Below the pieces are notes generated by a model. The model worked only from the letters and a program-made list of their open reading frames with translations. It did no database searches and was not told the origin of the DNA. DNA of 64,000 nt from Rhizomicrobium sp. (GTDB lineage Bacteria; Pseudomonadota; Alphaproteobacteria; Micropepsales; Micropepsaceae), in contig JBBCGL010000001.1 of the NCBI GenBank assembly GCA_037200385.1, positions 310,001 to 374,000 of the forward strand, in the 5' to 3' direction. Position 1 is the first letter of the stretch; every line of letters begins with the position of its first letter. Below, in pieces: positions 1-8,163 of the stretch. The translations under genes were made by a program, and so were the position numbers.

Positions 1-1015
1 CGCAATAGCGGCCGGCCAGCGACAGATAGGTGGTCAGCGCCGCGCCCTTGTTGCCGCGCTCTTCCTTGACGACCTGGACGAGGATGATCTGGCGCCGCTT
101 GATGACTTCCTGGATCTTGTAGTGGCGCCGCTTCACCCAGCGCTGCGAGGGGCGCTGCGCCTGCAGCGGCTGGGCATGCTCGCCTTCCGCAGCGGCCGGC
201 TGTTCACCGTCGAGCGGCTGCTCCGACGCGGTCTGGATGTCGGGCACGTTCTCCGTGACTTCGGGAACCGGGGTCTCGACGTGGAAGCCGTCCTCGGCCG
301 GAACGTGGGAGGCCGCGGCTGCGGCGGTCTGCTCGTCGACGACGCCGGCTTGGTCTTCGGCTTCGGCGACCGCGTCGATCTCCTCGTCTTCATGGCTGTG
401 ATGGACATGCGCCGGCGGGACGTCGTGCTCGTCTTCGTCGTCCTCCTCGTCCTCGTCTTCTTCATCGTCTTCGTCATCGGCCGCGGCGCCGGGATGCTCG
501 AAGACGTCCTCGTGTTCGTCGTCGGAACTCGCCAGGGCCGGATGTTCCGGCTCCGGACCGTCCTCGGTCGGCAGCGCGTCCTCGGCCGCGGGCGCCGCTT
601 CGGCGGTCTCCTCGCCGGCCGGAGCCACTTCGACCTCGTCGCCTTCCTCTTCTTCTTCCGGAAGCGGCGGCTTGGGGCCGGAGGAGATCTCGAAGGACTC
701 GATGTCGTCTTCCGAGCGGCGCCGGGCTTCGGCCTCCTGCTCGGCGATCAGCGCCTGCCGGTCGGCGATCGGGATCTGGTAGTAGTCGGGGTGGATTTCC
801 GCGAAGGCCAGGAAACCCTGGCGGTTGCCGCCATATTCGACGAAGGCAGCCTGGAGCGACGGCTCCACGCGCGTCACCTTGGCGAGATAGATGTTGCCTT
901 TGAGGGGCCGCCGCGTCGCGGCCTCGAAATCGAATTCTTCGACTTTGTTACCGTCTAGGACGACGACCCGGGTCTCTTCCGGGTGGCTGGCATCGATCAG
1001 CATACGCTTGGGCAT
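1..1015 (-). CDS. rne: Ribonuclease E, N-terminal part (runs off the left edge)
   Basis: Endoribonuclease that starts mRNA decay and rRNA/tRNA processing and scaffolds the degradosome. About 338 N-terminal residues are present. The start MPKRMLIDASHPEETRV and the following block ending GNRQGFLAFAEIHPDYY match the first half of the RNase E/G S1 domain, and the end of the visible part (KEERGNKGAALTTYLSLAGR) matches its second half. Between them, at about residues 90-297, lies an insertion of roughly 200 residues that is very acidic (runs of D and E) with Ala/Pro/Glu/His stretches. Insertions at this place are known in alphaproteobacterial RNase E; this one looks long. The catalytic core lies outside the window. 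Transcribed away from amiC behind a leader of about 300 nt. Confidence 0.93.
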   Translation of the reverse strand, partial: MPKRMLIDASHPEETRVVVLDGNKVEEFDFEAATRRPLKGNIYLAKVTRVEPSLQAAFVEYGGNRQGFLAFAEIHPDYYQIPIADRQALIAEQEAEARRRSEDDIESFEISSGPKPPLPEEEEEGDEVEVAPAGEETAEAAPAAEDALPTEDGPEPEHPALASSDDEHEDVFEHPGAAADDEDDEEDEDEEDDEDEHDVPPAHVHHSHEDEEIDAVAEAEDQAGVVDEQTAAAAASHVPAEDGFHVETPVPEVTENVPDIQTASEQPLDGEQPAAAEGEHAQPLQAQRPSQRWVKRRHYKIQEVIKRRQIILVQVVKEERGNKGAALTTYLSLAGRYC

Positions 1016-1456
1016 GGGATTCTCCGTGCGGCCGCGCACCGTCTGCCGCGCTTATGCGCGCCGGGCAGAGGATGGACCGCGTTGTTGGGGACATGCGCCG
1101 GGCCACCGCCGCCCGCAGCTCTGCTGCGGAATCGGGACGAAGGGCTCGCGCTGTGTCGGTCATCACAAAATAAACTTCAGCCGGCCGGGCCGGCGGCGGG
1201 ATGCTGCTGCAATGGAAGGATTCCTGCGCTCGGGCCCCGCTCGACAAGGACGAGGGAGCCGGCCGGCGCGATCTCCGGACCACCGCACCGAAAAGCCCGG
1301 ACACCCCTGTGTCCGGCCGGCGCAGCATGAACATGTTGTAGGGTCGCTCCGCCGCAACGGCAAGAGGAACCCACGGATTCATTGTAAAAGGCCTCAGGTG
1401 CTAAGGATTCGTAAATGGTTTACACCCAGTTTCCACAGGGTGGGCGCGGGTAATCC
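1016..1456. other. Divergent rne/amiC intergenic region with structured rne leader
   Basis: This 441-bp gap holds no convincing gene; the overlapping open frames lack protein-like composition. It should carry the rne 5' leader and both promoters. A perfect hairpin with 8-bp arms CCGGACAC/GTGTCCGG and a 4-nt loop lies at 1297-1316, and several GC-rich inverted repeats surround it. A short palindrome GTAAA-TGG-TTTAC lies at 1411-1423, close to amiC. RNase E is autoregulated through its leader in other bacteria; that this leader does the same is inference. Confidence 0.6.
1336..1363 (-). promoter_or_regulatory. Possible sigma-70 promoter of rne
   Basis: Read on the minus strand, TTGCCG (1358-1363) and CTACAA (1336-1341) are separated by 16 bp. 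This would give a leader of about 310 nt before the rne start and would include the 1297-1316 hairpin. The match is moderate and rests only on motif and position. Confidence 0.33.
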
Positions 1457-2782
1457 ATGATGAATCGCCGCTTGACCATAATCCTAGGCGCCGTCGGCCT
1501 GGCAGGCGCTGCCCTGGTAACGGCGGCGATCGGCGCGGATCCCGACGCCGCGAAGGCGGGCGACGACCTTATCTCGCACATCCTGAAGGATGACCGCCCC
1601 AATCCGGTTCCGCCGCCTGCCGCGAAGCCATTGGCCGCCAAGCCGTCCGCCGGCCCGGTTCCGATCGTCATGAGCGCCCGGATCGGCGAGCATGCCGACC
1701 GCACGCGCTTCGTGGTCGAGATGTCCGATCCGGTGCAGATGCGGGTCTTCACCTTGGCCAACCCGGATCGCGTCGTGATCGACATGCCGGCGGTGCAGTG
1801 GCACCTCGACGGCCCGCCGCGCCCGACCGGCAATGGCGCCGTGAAGAGCTACCGCTATGGCTTGTTCCGCTCGGGCAATTCGCGGTTTGTCATCGACCTG
1901 AACAAGCCCATGAAAGCCGGAGACCCGCTCGTCCTGCCGCCCAGCGGCGGCTATGGCTACCGCGTCGTGATCGACCTCTTTCCCGCCACGCCCGATCAGT
2001 TCGAGCACAATTCCGGCTGGCCCGCCGACCTGAAGGCGCGCGAAGCCGCCGCCGAGCAGCTCGCCGCCCTGCCGCCCGCCCCGGCGCCGGTGCTGGAGCA
2101 GAAGCGCATCGTGGTCATCGATGCCGGCCATGGCGGCATCGACTCCGGCACCAGCGGCGTCAATGGGTTGATGGAGAAAGATCTTGTATTGGATGAAGCG
2201 CTGCGGCTCGGCCGCGAGCTTGCCCGGCGCGGCTATACCGTCCACCTGACCCGCGACACCGACGTGTTCATTCCCTTGCGCGAGCGCGTCAGCATCGCGC
2301 GCTCCTGGCACGCCGACCTGTTCATCTCCCTGCATGCCGATTCCAATCCCGATCCCAACGTCAACGGACTGTCGATCTACACGCTGTCCGATTCCGGCTC
2401 CGACCGGGAGGCGGCGGCGCTGGCGCGCAAGGAGAATCAGTCGGACGTCATCGCCGGCGTCGATCTCGGCGGCGGCAACTCGACCGTGGCGCCGATCCTG
2501 ATCGACCTGGCCCAGCGCGACACCATGAATCGTTCGTCACGTTTCGCGACCGGCGCGGTCTCCCTGCTGACCGGCGCAACGGACATTTTGCCGCGCCAGC
2601 CCCACCGCTCGGCCGGTTTCGTCGTCCTCAAGGCGCCGGACGTGCCCGCCGTGCTGGTCGAGCTGGGCTACCTTTCGAACGCGGGCGATGCCGACCAGAT
2701 GAACACGGTGCGCTGGCGCACCGGCGTGGCCAACGCCCTGGCCTCGGCGGTCGAAGGCTATTTCCGGGGCGGAACTCCATAG
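1457..2782 (+). CDS. amiC: N-acetylmuramoyl-L-alanine amidase with AMIN domain
   Basis: Periplasmic zinc amidase that removes stem peptides from peptidoglycan during cell separation. Residues 1-25 form a signal peptide or anchor. An AMIN domain follows (about 70-175) and a C-terminal Amidase_3 domain (about 215-435). Zinc ligands are visible: His in DAGHGGIDSG, Glu in LMEKDLVLDEA and His in FISLHADSN. At 441 aa it is normal for AmiC-type enzymes. ATG codons at 1457 and 1460 are both possible. PBP1A follows 113 bp downstream on the same strand, so both probably act together in wall growth and division. Confidence 0.93.
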   Translation: MMNRRLTIILGAVGLAGAALVTAAIGADPDAAKAGDDLISHILKDDRPNPVPPPAAKPLAAKPSAGPVPIVMSARIGEHADRTRFVVEMSDPVQMRVFTLANPDRVVIDMPAVQWHLDGPPRPTGNGAVKSYRYGLFRSGNSRFVIDLNKPMKAGDPLVLPPSGGYGYRVVIDLFPATPDQFEHNSGWPADLKAREAAAEQLAALPPAPAPVLEQKRIVVIDAGHGGIDSGTSGVNGLMEKDLVLDEALRLGRELARRGYTVHLTRDTDVFIPLRERVSIARSWHADLFISLHADSNPDPNVNGLSIYTLSDSGSDREAAALARKENQSDVIAGVDLGGGNSTVAPILIDLAQRDTMNRSSRFATGAVSLLTGATDILPRQPHRSAGFVVLKAPDVPAVLVELGYLSNAGDADQMNTVRWRTGVANALASAVEGYFRGGTP

Positions 2783-2895
2783 CGGCACGCGTCTGTGACC
2801 GGGGCGGGACGGGGCGCCGCCGACCAGAAAACGAATACCTTCCCAGCGCCACATTCGGCCGATAAGAAGGCGGCCAGCAGAGGGATCAGCAGGGC

Positions 2896-5325
2896 ATGTT
2901 CCGGCGCATTCTTGCCTATATCGGCCTCGCCATCGGCGTCCTCGCCGCCGCCGGCGTCCTGGCTGCCGTCGTCGGCATCTACTGGCTCACCCGCGACCTG
3001 CCCAGCGTCGAGACGCTGCGCGACTACACGCCGGCCGTCACCACCCGGGTCTATGCCGGCGACGGCACGCTGCTGGGCGAATATGCCCGCGAGCGCCGCA
3101 TCTTCGTGCCGATCTCCTTCGTGCCCAAGCGGATCATCCAGGCCTTCACCTCGGCCGAGGACAAGAATTTCTACAACCACCCCGGCATCGATCCGTCGGG
3201 CATCGTGCGCGCCGGCCTCAAGGACATCGTCAACGTCTTCCAGCACCGCAGGCTCGAAGGCGCCTCGACCATCACCCAGCAGGTCGCCAAGAACTTCCTG
3301 CTCAACAGCGACGTGAAGTTCAGCCGCAAGATCAAGGAGGCGATCCTCGCCATCCGCATCGACGCGACCTACTCCAAGGACAAGATCCTCGAGCTCTATC
3401 TCAACGAGATCTATCTCGGCGAGAACTCCTACGGCGTCGCCGCCGCGGCGCTGAACTATTTCGGCAAGTCGCTCGACGAGCTCGACATCGCCGAGGTCGC
3501 CTTCCTCGCCTCGCTGCCCAAGGCGCCGTCGCAGTTCGATCCGGTGCGCAACCACCAGGGCGCGCTCGACCGGCGCAACTGGGTGATCGGCCAGATGGAG
3601 CAGAACGGCTACATCTCGGCCGAGGAAGCGCGTGCCGCCCAGGCCGAGCCGCTGGTCACCCAGACCCGCGCCGCCGGCTCGCAGACCGAGGACGCCGACT
3701 ATTTCGTCGAGGAGGTCCGCCGCGAGCTCCTCGCCCGCTATGGCGAGCAGGCGCTCTATGACGGCGGGCTGCAGGTCCGTTCCACGCTCGATACCGCGCT
3801 GCAGAACTACGCGGTGAACGCGCTGCGCGCCGGGCTGGTGCGCTACGACCGCCGCCACGGCTGGCGCGGCGCGGTCAGCAATATCGCCGTCTCGGGCAAT
3901 TGGCGCGACACATTGAAAGCGGTCGAGAACCAGTCGGGCATCGAGGCCTGGCGTGTCGCGGTGGTCCTCGCCTTCGACGGCAATGACGCACAGATCGGCC
4001 TCAACGACGGCACGACGGCGACGATCCCATGGAGCGAGCTCACCTGGGCCCGCCACGAGCTCAAGAATTCGCCCTCCGCCGGCCCGACGCCGCAGCGTCC
4101 GTCGGACGTCTTCAAGATCGGCGACCTCATCTATGTCGAGCCCTTGCCCGACAAGCCGGGACAATACGGCCTGCGCCAGGTGCCGGAGATCAATGGCGGC
4201 ATCGTCGCGATGGATCCGCACACCGGCCGCGTCCTCGCGCTCTCGGGCGGCTTCTCCTATGCCTCGAGCCAGTATGACCGCGCCTTCCAGGCGATGCGCC
4301 AGACCGGCTCGTCCTTCAAGCCTTACGTCTACGCTGCCGCCCTCGACAACGGCTACACGCCGGTGAGCAAGGTGCTCGACGCGCCGTTCGAGATGAACGA
4401 CGGCTCGGGCAAGATCTGGCGGCCGAAGAATTTCGAGAAGCACTATCTCGGCATGACGACCTTGCGCCGCGGCATCGAGCTGTCGCGCAATCTCATGACC
4501 ATCCGCCTCGCGCAGGCCGTCGGCATGGACAAGGTGGTGCAATACCCGATCCGCTTCGGCGCCTATGACAAGCTCCCGCCGCTGTTGTCGAACTCGATCG
4601 GTTCAGGCGAGACCACGCTGCTCAAGCAGGTGACGGGCTATTCGGTGTTCGTGAACGGCGGCAAGCGCATCGTCCCGTCGCTGATCGATCGCATCCAGAA
4701 CCGCAACGGCACGACCATCTGGCGCCATGACGGCCGCGCCTGCGACGGCTGCAACATCGCCGACTGGCACGGCCAGGCCGAGCCGCTGCTCGCCGACACG
4801 CGCGAGCAGGTGCTGGACCCGCAGACCGCCTACCAGATCGTCTCGTTGCTGGAGGGCGTGGTGCTGCGCGGCACGGGCCGCTCCGTCCTTGCCGTCGGCA
4901 AGCCGCTGGCCGGCAAGACCGGCACCTCGAACGAGTCCAAGGACGTCTGGTTCGTCGGCTTCTCGCCCGACCTCGTCTGCGGCGTCTATGCCGGCATGGA
5001 CAATCCGCGCACCCTGGGCGGGGTGGAGCAGGGCGCCACGGTCTCGGCGCCGATCTTCCGCGACTTCATGAAGGGCGCTTTGTCGAACACGCCGGGCATC
5101 CCGTTCCGCGTCGCGCCGGGTGTCGAGATCGTCAATGTCGACTATCACAGCGGCGTGCCGACGCCGGGTGGCATCCCGGAAGTCTTCAAGCCCAATACCG
5201 CGCCGGGCGAGCCCGACGCGCCGGGCGCCGAGGTCGGCGCCACGCCCTTCGCCGGCACCGCCCCGCCGGCCAACCCGACCGAAGGCGCCCCGACCGTCGA
5301 CCCCGGCAATGGCGGGCTGTACTGA
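2896..5325 (+). CDS. mrcA: Penicillin-binding protein 1A (bifunctional glycosyltransferase/transpeptidase)
   Basis: Class A PBP that polymerises lipid II and crosslinks peptidoglycan. One membrane helix spans residues 8-31. A GT51 domain follows with the catalytic Glu near residue 90 in SAEDKNFYNHPGID and the motif EGASTITQQVAKN. The transpeptidase domain has SxxK (S472-x-x-K475 in TGSSFKPYVYA), SRN near 531 and KTGTS near 674. A linker/OB-like region lies at about 320-430 and a Pro/Gly-rich tail at the C-terminus. The length of 809 aa is typical. A ribosome site AGGG lies just before the ATG. It follows amiC and precedes a large intergenic palindrome. Confidence 0.96.
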   Translation: MFRRILAYIGLAIGVLAAAGVLAAVVGIYWLTRDLPSVETLRDYTPAVTTRVYAGDGTLLGEYARERRIFVPISFVPKRIIQAFTSAEDKNFYNHPGIDPSGIVRAGLKDIVNVFQHRRLEGASTITQQVAKNFLLNSDVKFSRKIKEAILAIRIDATYSKDKILELYLNEIYLGENSYGVAAAALNYFGKSLDELDIAEVAFLASLPKAPSQFDPVRNHQGALDRRNWVIGQMEQNGYISAEEARAAQAEPLVTQTRAAGSQTEDADYFVEEVRRELLARYGEQALYDGGLQVRSTLDTALQNYAVNALRAGLVRYDRRHGWRGAVSNIAVSGNWRDTLKAVENQSGIEAWRVAVVLAFDGNDAQIGLNDGTTATIPWSELTWARHELKNSPSAGPTPQRPSDVFKIGDLIYVEPLPDKPGQYGLRQVPEINGGIVAMDPHTGRVLALSGGFSYASSQYDRAFQAMRQTGSSFKPYVYAAALDNGYTPVSKVLDAPFEMNDGSGKIWRPKNFEKHYLGMTTLRRGIELSRNLMTIRLAQAVGMDKVVQYPIRFGAYDKLPPLLSNSIGSGETTLLKQVTGYSVFVNGGKRIVPSLIDRIQNRNGTTIWRHDGRACDGCNIADWHGQAEPLLADTREQVLDPQTAYQIVSLLEGVVLRGTGRSVLAVGKPLAGKTGTSNESKDVWFVGFSPDLVCGVYAGMDNPRTLGGVEQGATVSAPIFRDFMKGALSNTPGIPFRVAPGVEIVNVDYHSGVPTPGGIPEVFKPNTAPGEPDAPGAEVGATPFAGTAPPANPTEGAPTVDPGNGGLY

Positions 5326-5333
5326 GTCTTTTC

Positions 5334-5357
5334 CAACCTCCCCTTGTGGGGAGGTCG
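5334..5357. repeat. Short hairpin, remnant of the cloverleaf repeat family
   Basis: The stretch after the PBP1A stop has arms CCTCCCC and GGGGAGG around TTGT, followed by TCGACGCG. This is the first hairpin of the repeat seen in full at 25226 and 34966; the second hairpin and closing GGTGG are missing. It sits directly before a copy of the GTCATCCC palindrome family. Confidence 0.5.
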
Positions 5358-5371
5358 ACGCGCACGCGCCA

Positions 5372-5509
5372 TTGTCATCCCCGGCCGAGCGATGCGTCAG
5401 CATCGCGCGGGGAAGGGGACCCAGGTAGTCCGGCAAATCCGGTGCGTGCCGATAGGCCTGGGTCCCCTTCCCCTCGCGTCGCTCCGCGACACGCGGCCGG
5501 GGATGACAA
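5372..5509. repeat. Long intergenic palindrome, GTCATCCCCGGC family, copy 1
   Basis: The outer arms TTGTCATCCCCGGCCG and CGGCCGGGGATGACAA are exact reverse complements. The inner arms GGGAAGGGGACCCAGG and CCTGGGTCCCCTTCCC are also complementary. The total is about 138 bp, between mrcA and prfB. The same arms recur at 14384 and 55068, so this is a dispersed repeat rather than a simple terminator, although its RNA could stop transcription. Confidence 0.85.
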
Positions 5510-5565
5510 CAGTGCTTGCTTTACGAAGTTGCCTTCACTGCCTATATCAGCGCCCGGAGAACCCC

Positions 5566-6697
5566 ATGCGCCCCGAAATCGCCCGTACCGTCGAAGAGAT
5601 CCAGCAGGCCGTCGCCCTGCTGAGGAGGCATCTTTGACTGGGACAACGCCCTGCGCCGCCTCGACGAGCTGAACGCCAAGGCCGAAGATCCGGCCATCTG
5701 GAACAATCCGCAGAACGCCCAGAAGCTGATGCGGGAGCGTCAGAAACTGGAATCGTCCCTGGGCGCCGTGCGCGGCCTCGAGAACGAGCTCGCCGACGCC
5801 CAGGGCCTGCTCGAGATGGCCGAGGCGGAGAATGACGCCTCGATGGTCGCGGACGCCGAAGCCTCCGTCGTCGATCTGCACAGGCGCGCCGAGCAGCAGC
5901 GCCTGCAATCGATGCTCAGCGGCGAAGCCGACGGCAACGACACCTATCTCGAGATCCATGCCGGCGCCGGCGGCACTGAGAGCCAGGATTGGGCCTCGAT
6001 GCTCGAGCGCATGTACACGCGCTGGGCGGAGAAGCACGGCTACAAGGTCGAATATCTGGAAGAGAGCGAAGGCGAAGGCGCCGGCATCAAATCGGCGACA
6101 ATCCTGATCAAGGGCGACAATGCCTATGGCTGGCTGAAGAGCGAGCAGGGCGTGCACCGTCTGGTGCGCATCTCGCCCTTCGACTCCGCCGCGCGCCGCC
6201 ACACCAGCTTCTCCTCGGTGACGGTCTATCCGGTGATCGACCAGACGATCGAGATCGACATTCCCGAAAAGGATGTGCGCATCGACGTCTATCGCGCGAG
6301 CGGCGCCGGCGGGCAGCACGTCAACAAGACCGAGTCCGCAGTGCGCATCACGCATCTGCCGACCGGTATTGCCGTAGCCTGCCAGACCGAGCGCTCGCAG
6401 CACCAGAACCGTGCCAATTGCTGGGATATGCTGCGCGCCCGTCTCTATGAGATCGAGCTCAAGAAGAAGCAGGAAGAGACCGGCGCCTTCGTCGGCGAGA
6501 AATCGGAAATCGGCTGGGGGCACCAGATCCGTTCCTATGTGCTGCAGCCCTATCAGCTCGTGAAGGACCTGCGCACTGGAGTCGAAAGCCGCACGCCGTC
6601 CGACGTGCTCGATGGTGACATCGACCCCTTCATGGCCGCCGCGCTGGCGCAGGCGGTGGGCGGCAAGGCGAAAGAGCCGATCGAGGATCTGGAATGA
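5566..6697 (+). CDS. prfB: Peptide chain release factor 2, with programmed +1 frameshift
   Basis: Releases finished proteins at UGA and UAA. The first frame runs from ATG 5566 for 23 codons and ends at TGA 5635-5637. Shifting +1 over the T at 5635 continues in the GAC frame to the stop at 6697, giving about 376 aa. The slip site is CTT TGA C, preceded by AGGAGG (5623-5628) with a 3-nt spacer, the classic RF2 autoregulation signal. SPF (codon recognition) is in [12 protein letters not shown], and GGQ (hydrolysis) is in [13 protein letters not shown] near residue 250. The open frame alone would miss the first 24 residues. Confidence 0.97.
5623..5638 (+). promoter_or_regulatory. RF2 programmed +1 ribosomal frameshift site
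   Basis: An internal Shine-Dalgarno-like AGGAGG is 3 nt from CTT-TGA-C, as in Escherichia coli prfB. When RF2 is scarce the ribosome pauses at UGA, slips +1 on CUU and completes RF2. The downstream frame continues without a gap through the conserved RF2 sequence. Confidence 0.95.
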
Positions 6698-6699
6698 GT

Positions 6700-6729
6700 T
6701 TTCCTCCCCCGCGCAGGCGGGGGAGGAAA
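6700..6729. terminator. Strong hairpin between convergent prfB and the membrane-protein gene
   Basis: A perfect 13-bp stem TTTCCTCCCCCGC / GCGGGGGAGGAAA has loop GCAG. The A/T ends of the stem supply a short U-run in either direction, so it could terminate both converging genes. Confidence 0.7.
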
Positions 6730-6738
6730 CCCGCGTTT

Positions 6739-7863
6739 CTAGAACCGCGTTTCGACCACGCGCGAGCCCGGGAGCACGCCGCCTTCGCGATCATCTTCCC
6801 AGCGCGCCGAGATCGCCGCGGCGACCGCGACGACGGCGCCGAACAACAGCGCCAAGGCCGTCCACAGACTCGCATAGGCCGCAGCCTTGCGCGCCGCCTC
6901 TGCGGTCTTGACTTCATCCTCGCGGATGCGGTTCTCGACCTGGGTGACGCGCGCTTGCGCCGCGCCGAAGGTAAGCCCGGTATCGGTCGACACCAGCCGC
7001 GCCAGCTGCGTGCGATCTTCCCCGGATAGCGTGCCGCCATTGGCCAAGCCGACCGTCAGGATGCGCCCCGCTTCCGCCTTGTCGGCACCGAGACTGCGCG
7101 TCACGGACGGCAGCGCCGTCGTCGTCACCGCTGTGGTCGGCGCGGCGGTGTTGGCGTTGTTCAGGAATACCGGTGCGCCGTCCGCCGGCGCGGCCGGGGC
7201 CGGCTCGTTCGCGGTGGACGCGTCGCTCGGCGCCGCCGGCGTCGGCTCGCTCGTCGGCGGCATCGCATCCGTCGCGGTGCCGTTGTCGGCCTGGGCGTAT
7301 CGGCGCCAGGAGAGTGCGGCCTGCGCCGCCGTTGCCGGACGGAACAGCGTGTCGACCCAGTAAGAGGTCGTGACCGGCTGCGTGGCGTTTTCGCCGCGGC
7401 CGCCGCTCGCGCCGGACGAGGCGAGCGCGCCGTTCACCGCGCCATTCGTCGCGGCCGAGCCGGCGACCAGCACCGACAGTGCGACGATCGTCGCGGTGGC
7501 CACGACGGCCAGCGCCCAGGACACGAGCCCATGGGTGCCGGCGCGGAATTCCTCTTCGCGGCTCGTTTCGAGCGCCGGGCCGATCATCCGTCCGACGACA
7601 TGGCCGCCCACCGCGAAGCCGAAGGCCTGCGCGACGAGGAAATACACCGCGCCGAGCGTCAGGAAGGTCGTGGCGCCGCTCGTGGTCGCGTGGCGGACGG
7701 TGACGAGCGAGAGGCCCACGCCCGAACCCAGCGTAAGGAGGAGAAAGGTGACGCCGGTGGCGATGAGCGCGCCGGCGAAGGCGGCGCTCCATGAGAAGCG
7801 CCGCGGGTTTTCGTCGGTGATGATGGCGGTGCTGTCTTCGCCGAGAACGGTGGTGACGGGCAT
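6739..7863 (-). CDS. Four-helix membrane protein of unknown function
   Basis: A protein of 374 aa if started at the ATG at 7863, which is preceded by an AGGGGGA ribosome site; the 25-residue upstream extension lacks one. Hydrophobic helices lie at about 25-50, 65-95, 120-145 and 345-365. The segments between them hold Gly-rich GGHVVGRMIG and a long Ala/Pro/Thr-rich, probably disordered, stretch at about 200-260 before a charged coiled region. The glycine-rich paired helices suggest a small membrane scaffold. I do not recognise the family. It converges with prfB and diverges from the 26-residue peptide gene. Confidence 0.72.
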   Translation of the reverse strand: MPVTTVLGEDSTAIITDENPRRFSWSAAFAGALIATGVTFLLLTLGSGVGLSLVTVRHATTSGATTFLTLGAVYFLVAQAFGFAVGGHVVGRMIGPALETSREEEFRAGTHGLVSWALAVVATATIVALSVLVAGSAATNGAVNGALASSGASGGRGENATQPVTTSYWVDTLFRPATAAQAALSWRRYAQADNGTATDAMPPTSEPTPAAPSDASTANEPAPAAPADGAPVFLNNANTAAPTTAVTTTALPSVTRSLGADKAEAGRILTVGLANGGTLSGEDRTQLARLVSTDTGLTFGAAQARVTQVENRIREDEVKTAEAARKAAAYASLWTALALLFGAVVAVAAAISARWEDDREGGVLPGSRVVETRF

Positions 7864-8019
7864 GATGAGATCCCCCTGCTTGATTATGTGGCTAGCGGTC
7901 AAACGAATGGGCACCCGCGTTGTTCCGTCCTGCCGCAAAAGCGTGCAACCCGCGCGCGCCGCTGGAACTATTCCGCGCGCTCTTGATTACCTCGCCGACT
8001 TTACCAACGGGGAATTTGC

Positions 8020-8100
8020 ATGCGCTCTCTGCTGCTTTGGCTTATCGGCATCCCGATACCGATCATCATCATCCTCTGGCTGCTGACCGGCCACGCCTGA
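8020..8100 (+). CDS. 26-residue single-helix membrane peptide
   Basis: ATG at 8020, TGA at 8098-8100. The peptide begins MRSLLLWLIGIPIP and ends WLLTGHA, almost wholly hydrophobic: one membrane helix with an Arg near the N-terminus and a Pro-Ile-Pro kink. A purine-rich site (GGGGAA) lies about 6 nt upstream. From memory, similar very short proteins with a GIPIPIII core occur in other proteobacteria, usually unannotated; I cannot check this here. Function is unknown; small single-helix proteins often modulate larger membrane complexes. Confidence 0.6.
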   Translation: MRSLLLWLIGIPIPIIIILWLLTGHA

Positions 8101-8136
8101 AAACAAAAGCCCCGCCACGAAAACCCGTGGCGGGGC
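8101..8136 (-). terminator. Intrinsic terminator of the M23-bactofilin operon
   Basis: Read on the minus strand, an 11-bp stem GCCCCGCCACG / CGTGGCGGGGC (8109-8136) is followed by TTTTGTTT. It lies 27 bp after the bactofilin stop codon. Confidence 0.85.
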
Positions 8137-8163
8137 CAGCTGTTCTCTACAATTCTGGCAGGC

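Noticed and set aside
122-958. Plus-strand frame of 278 aa opposite rne
   Set aside because: A valine/leucine-rich shadow of the acidic RNase E insertion.
1336-1456. Possible CtrA site near amiC (TAAACCAT on the minus strand)
   Set aside because: Only a half site with a mismatch; no second half at the right spacing.
2758-4542. Open frame of 594 aa antisense to mrcA
   Set aside because: A shadow of the PBP1A gene in GC-rich sequence; its composition (Asp/Arg/Val/Leu low complexity) is not protein-like, and PBP1A is clearly the real gene.
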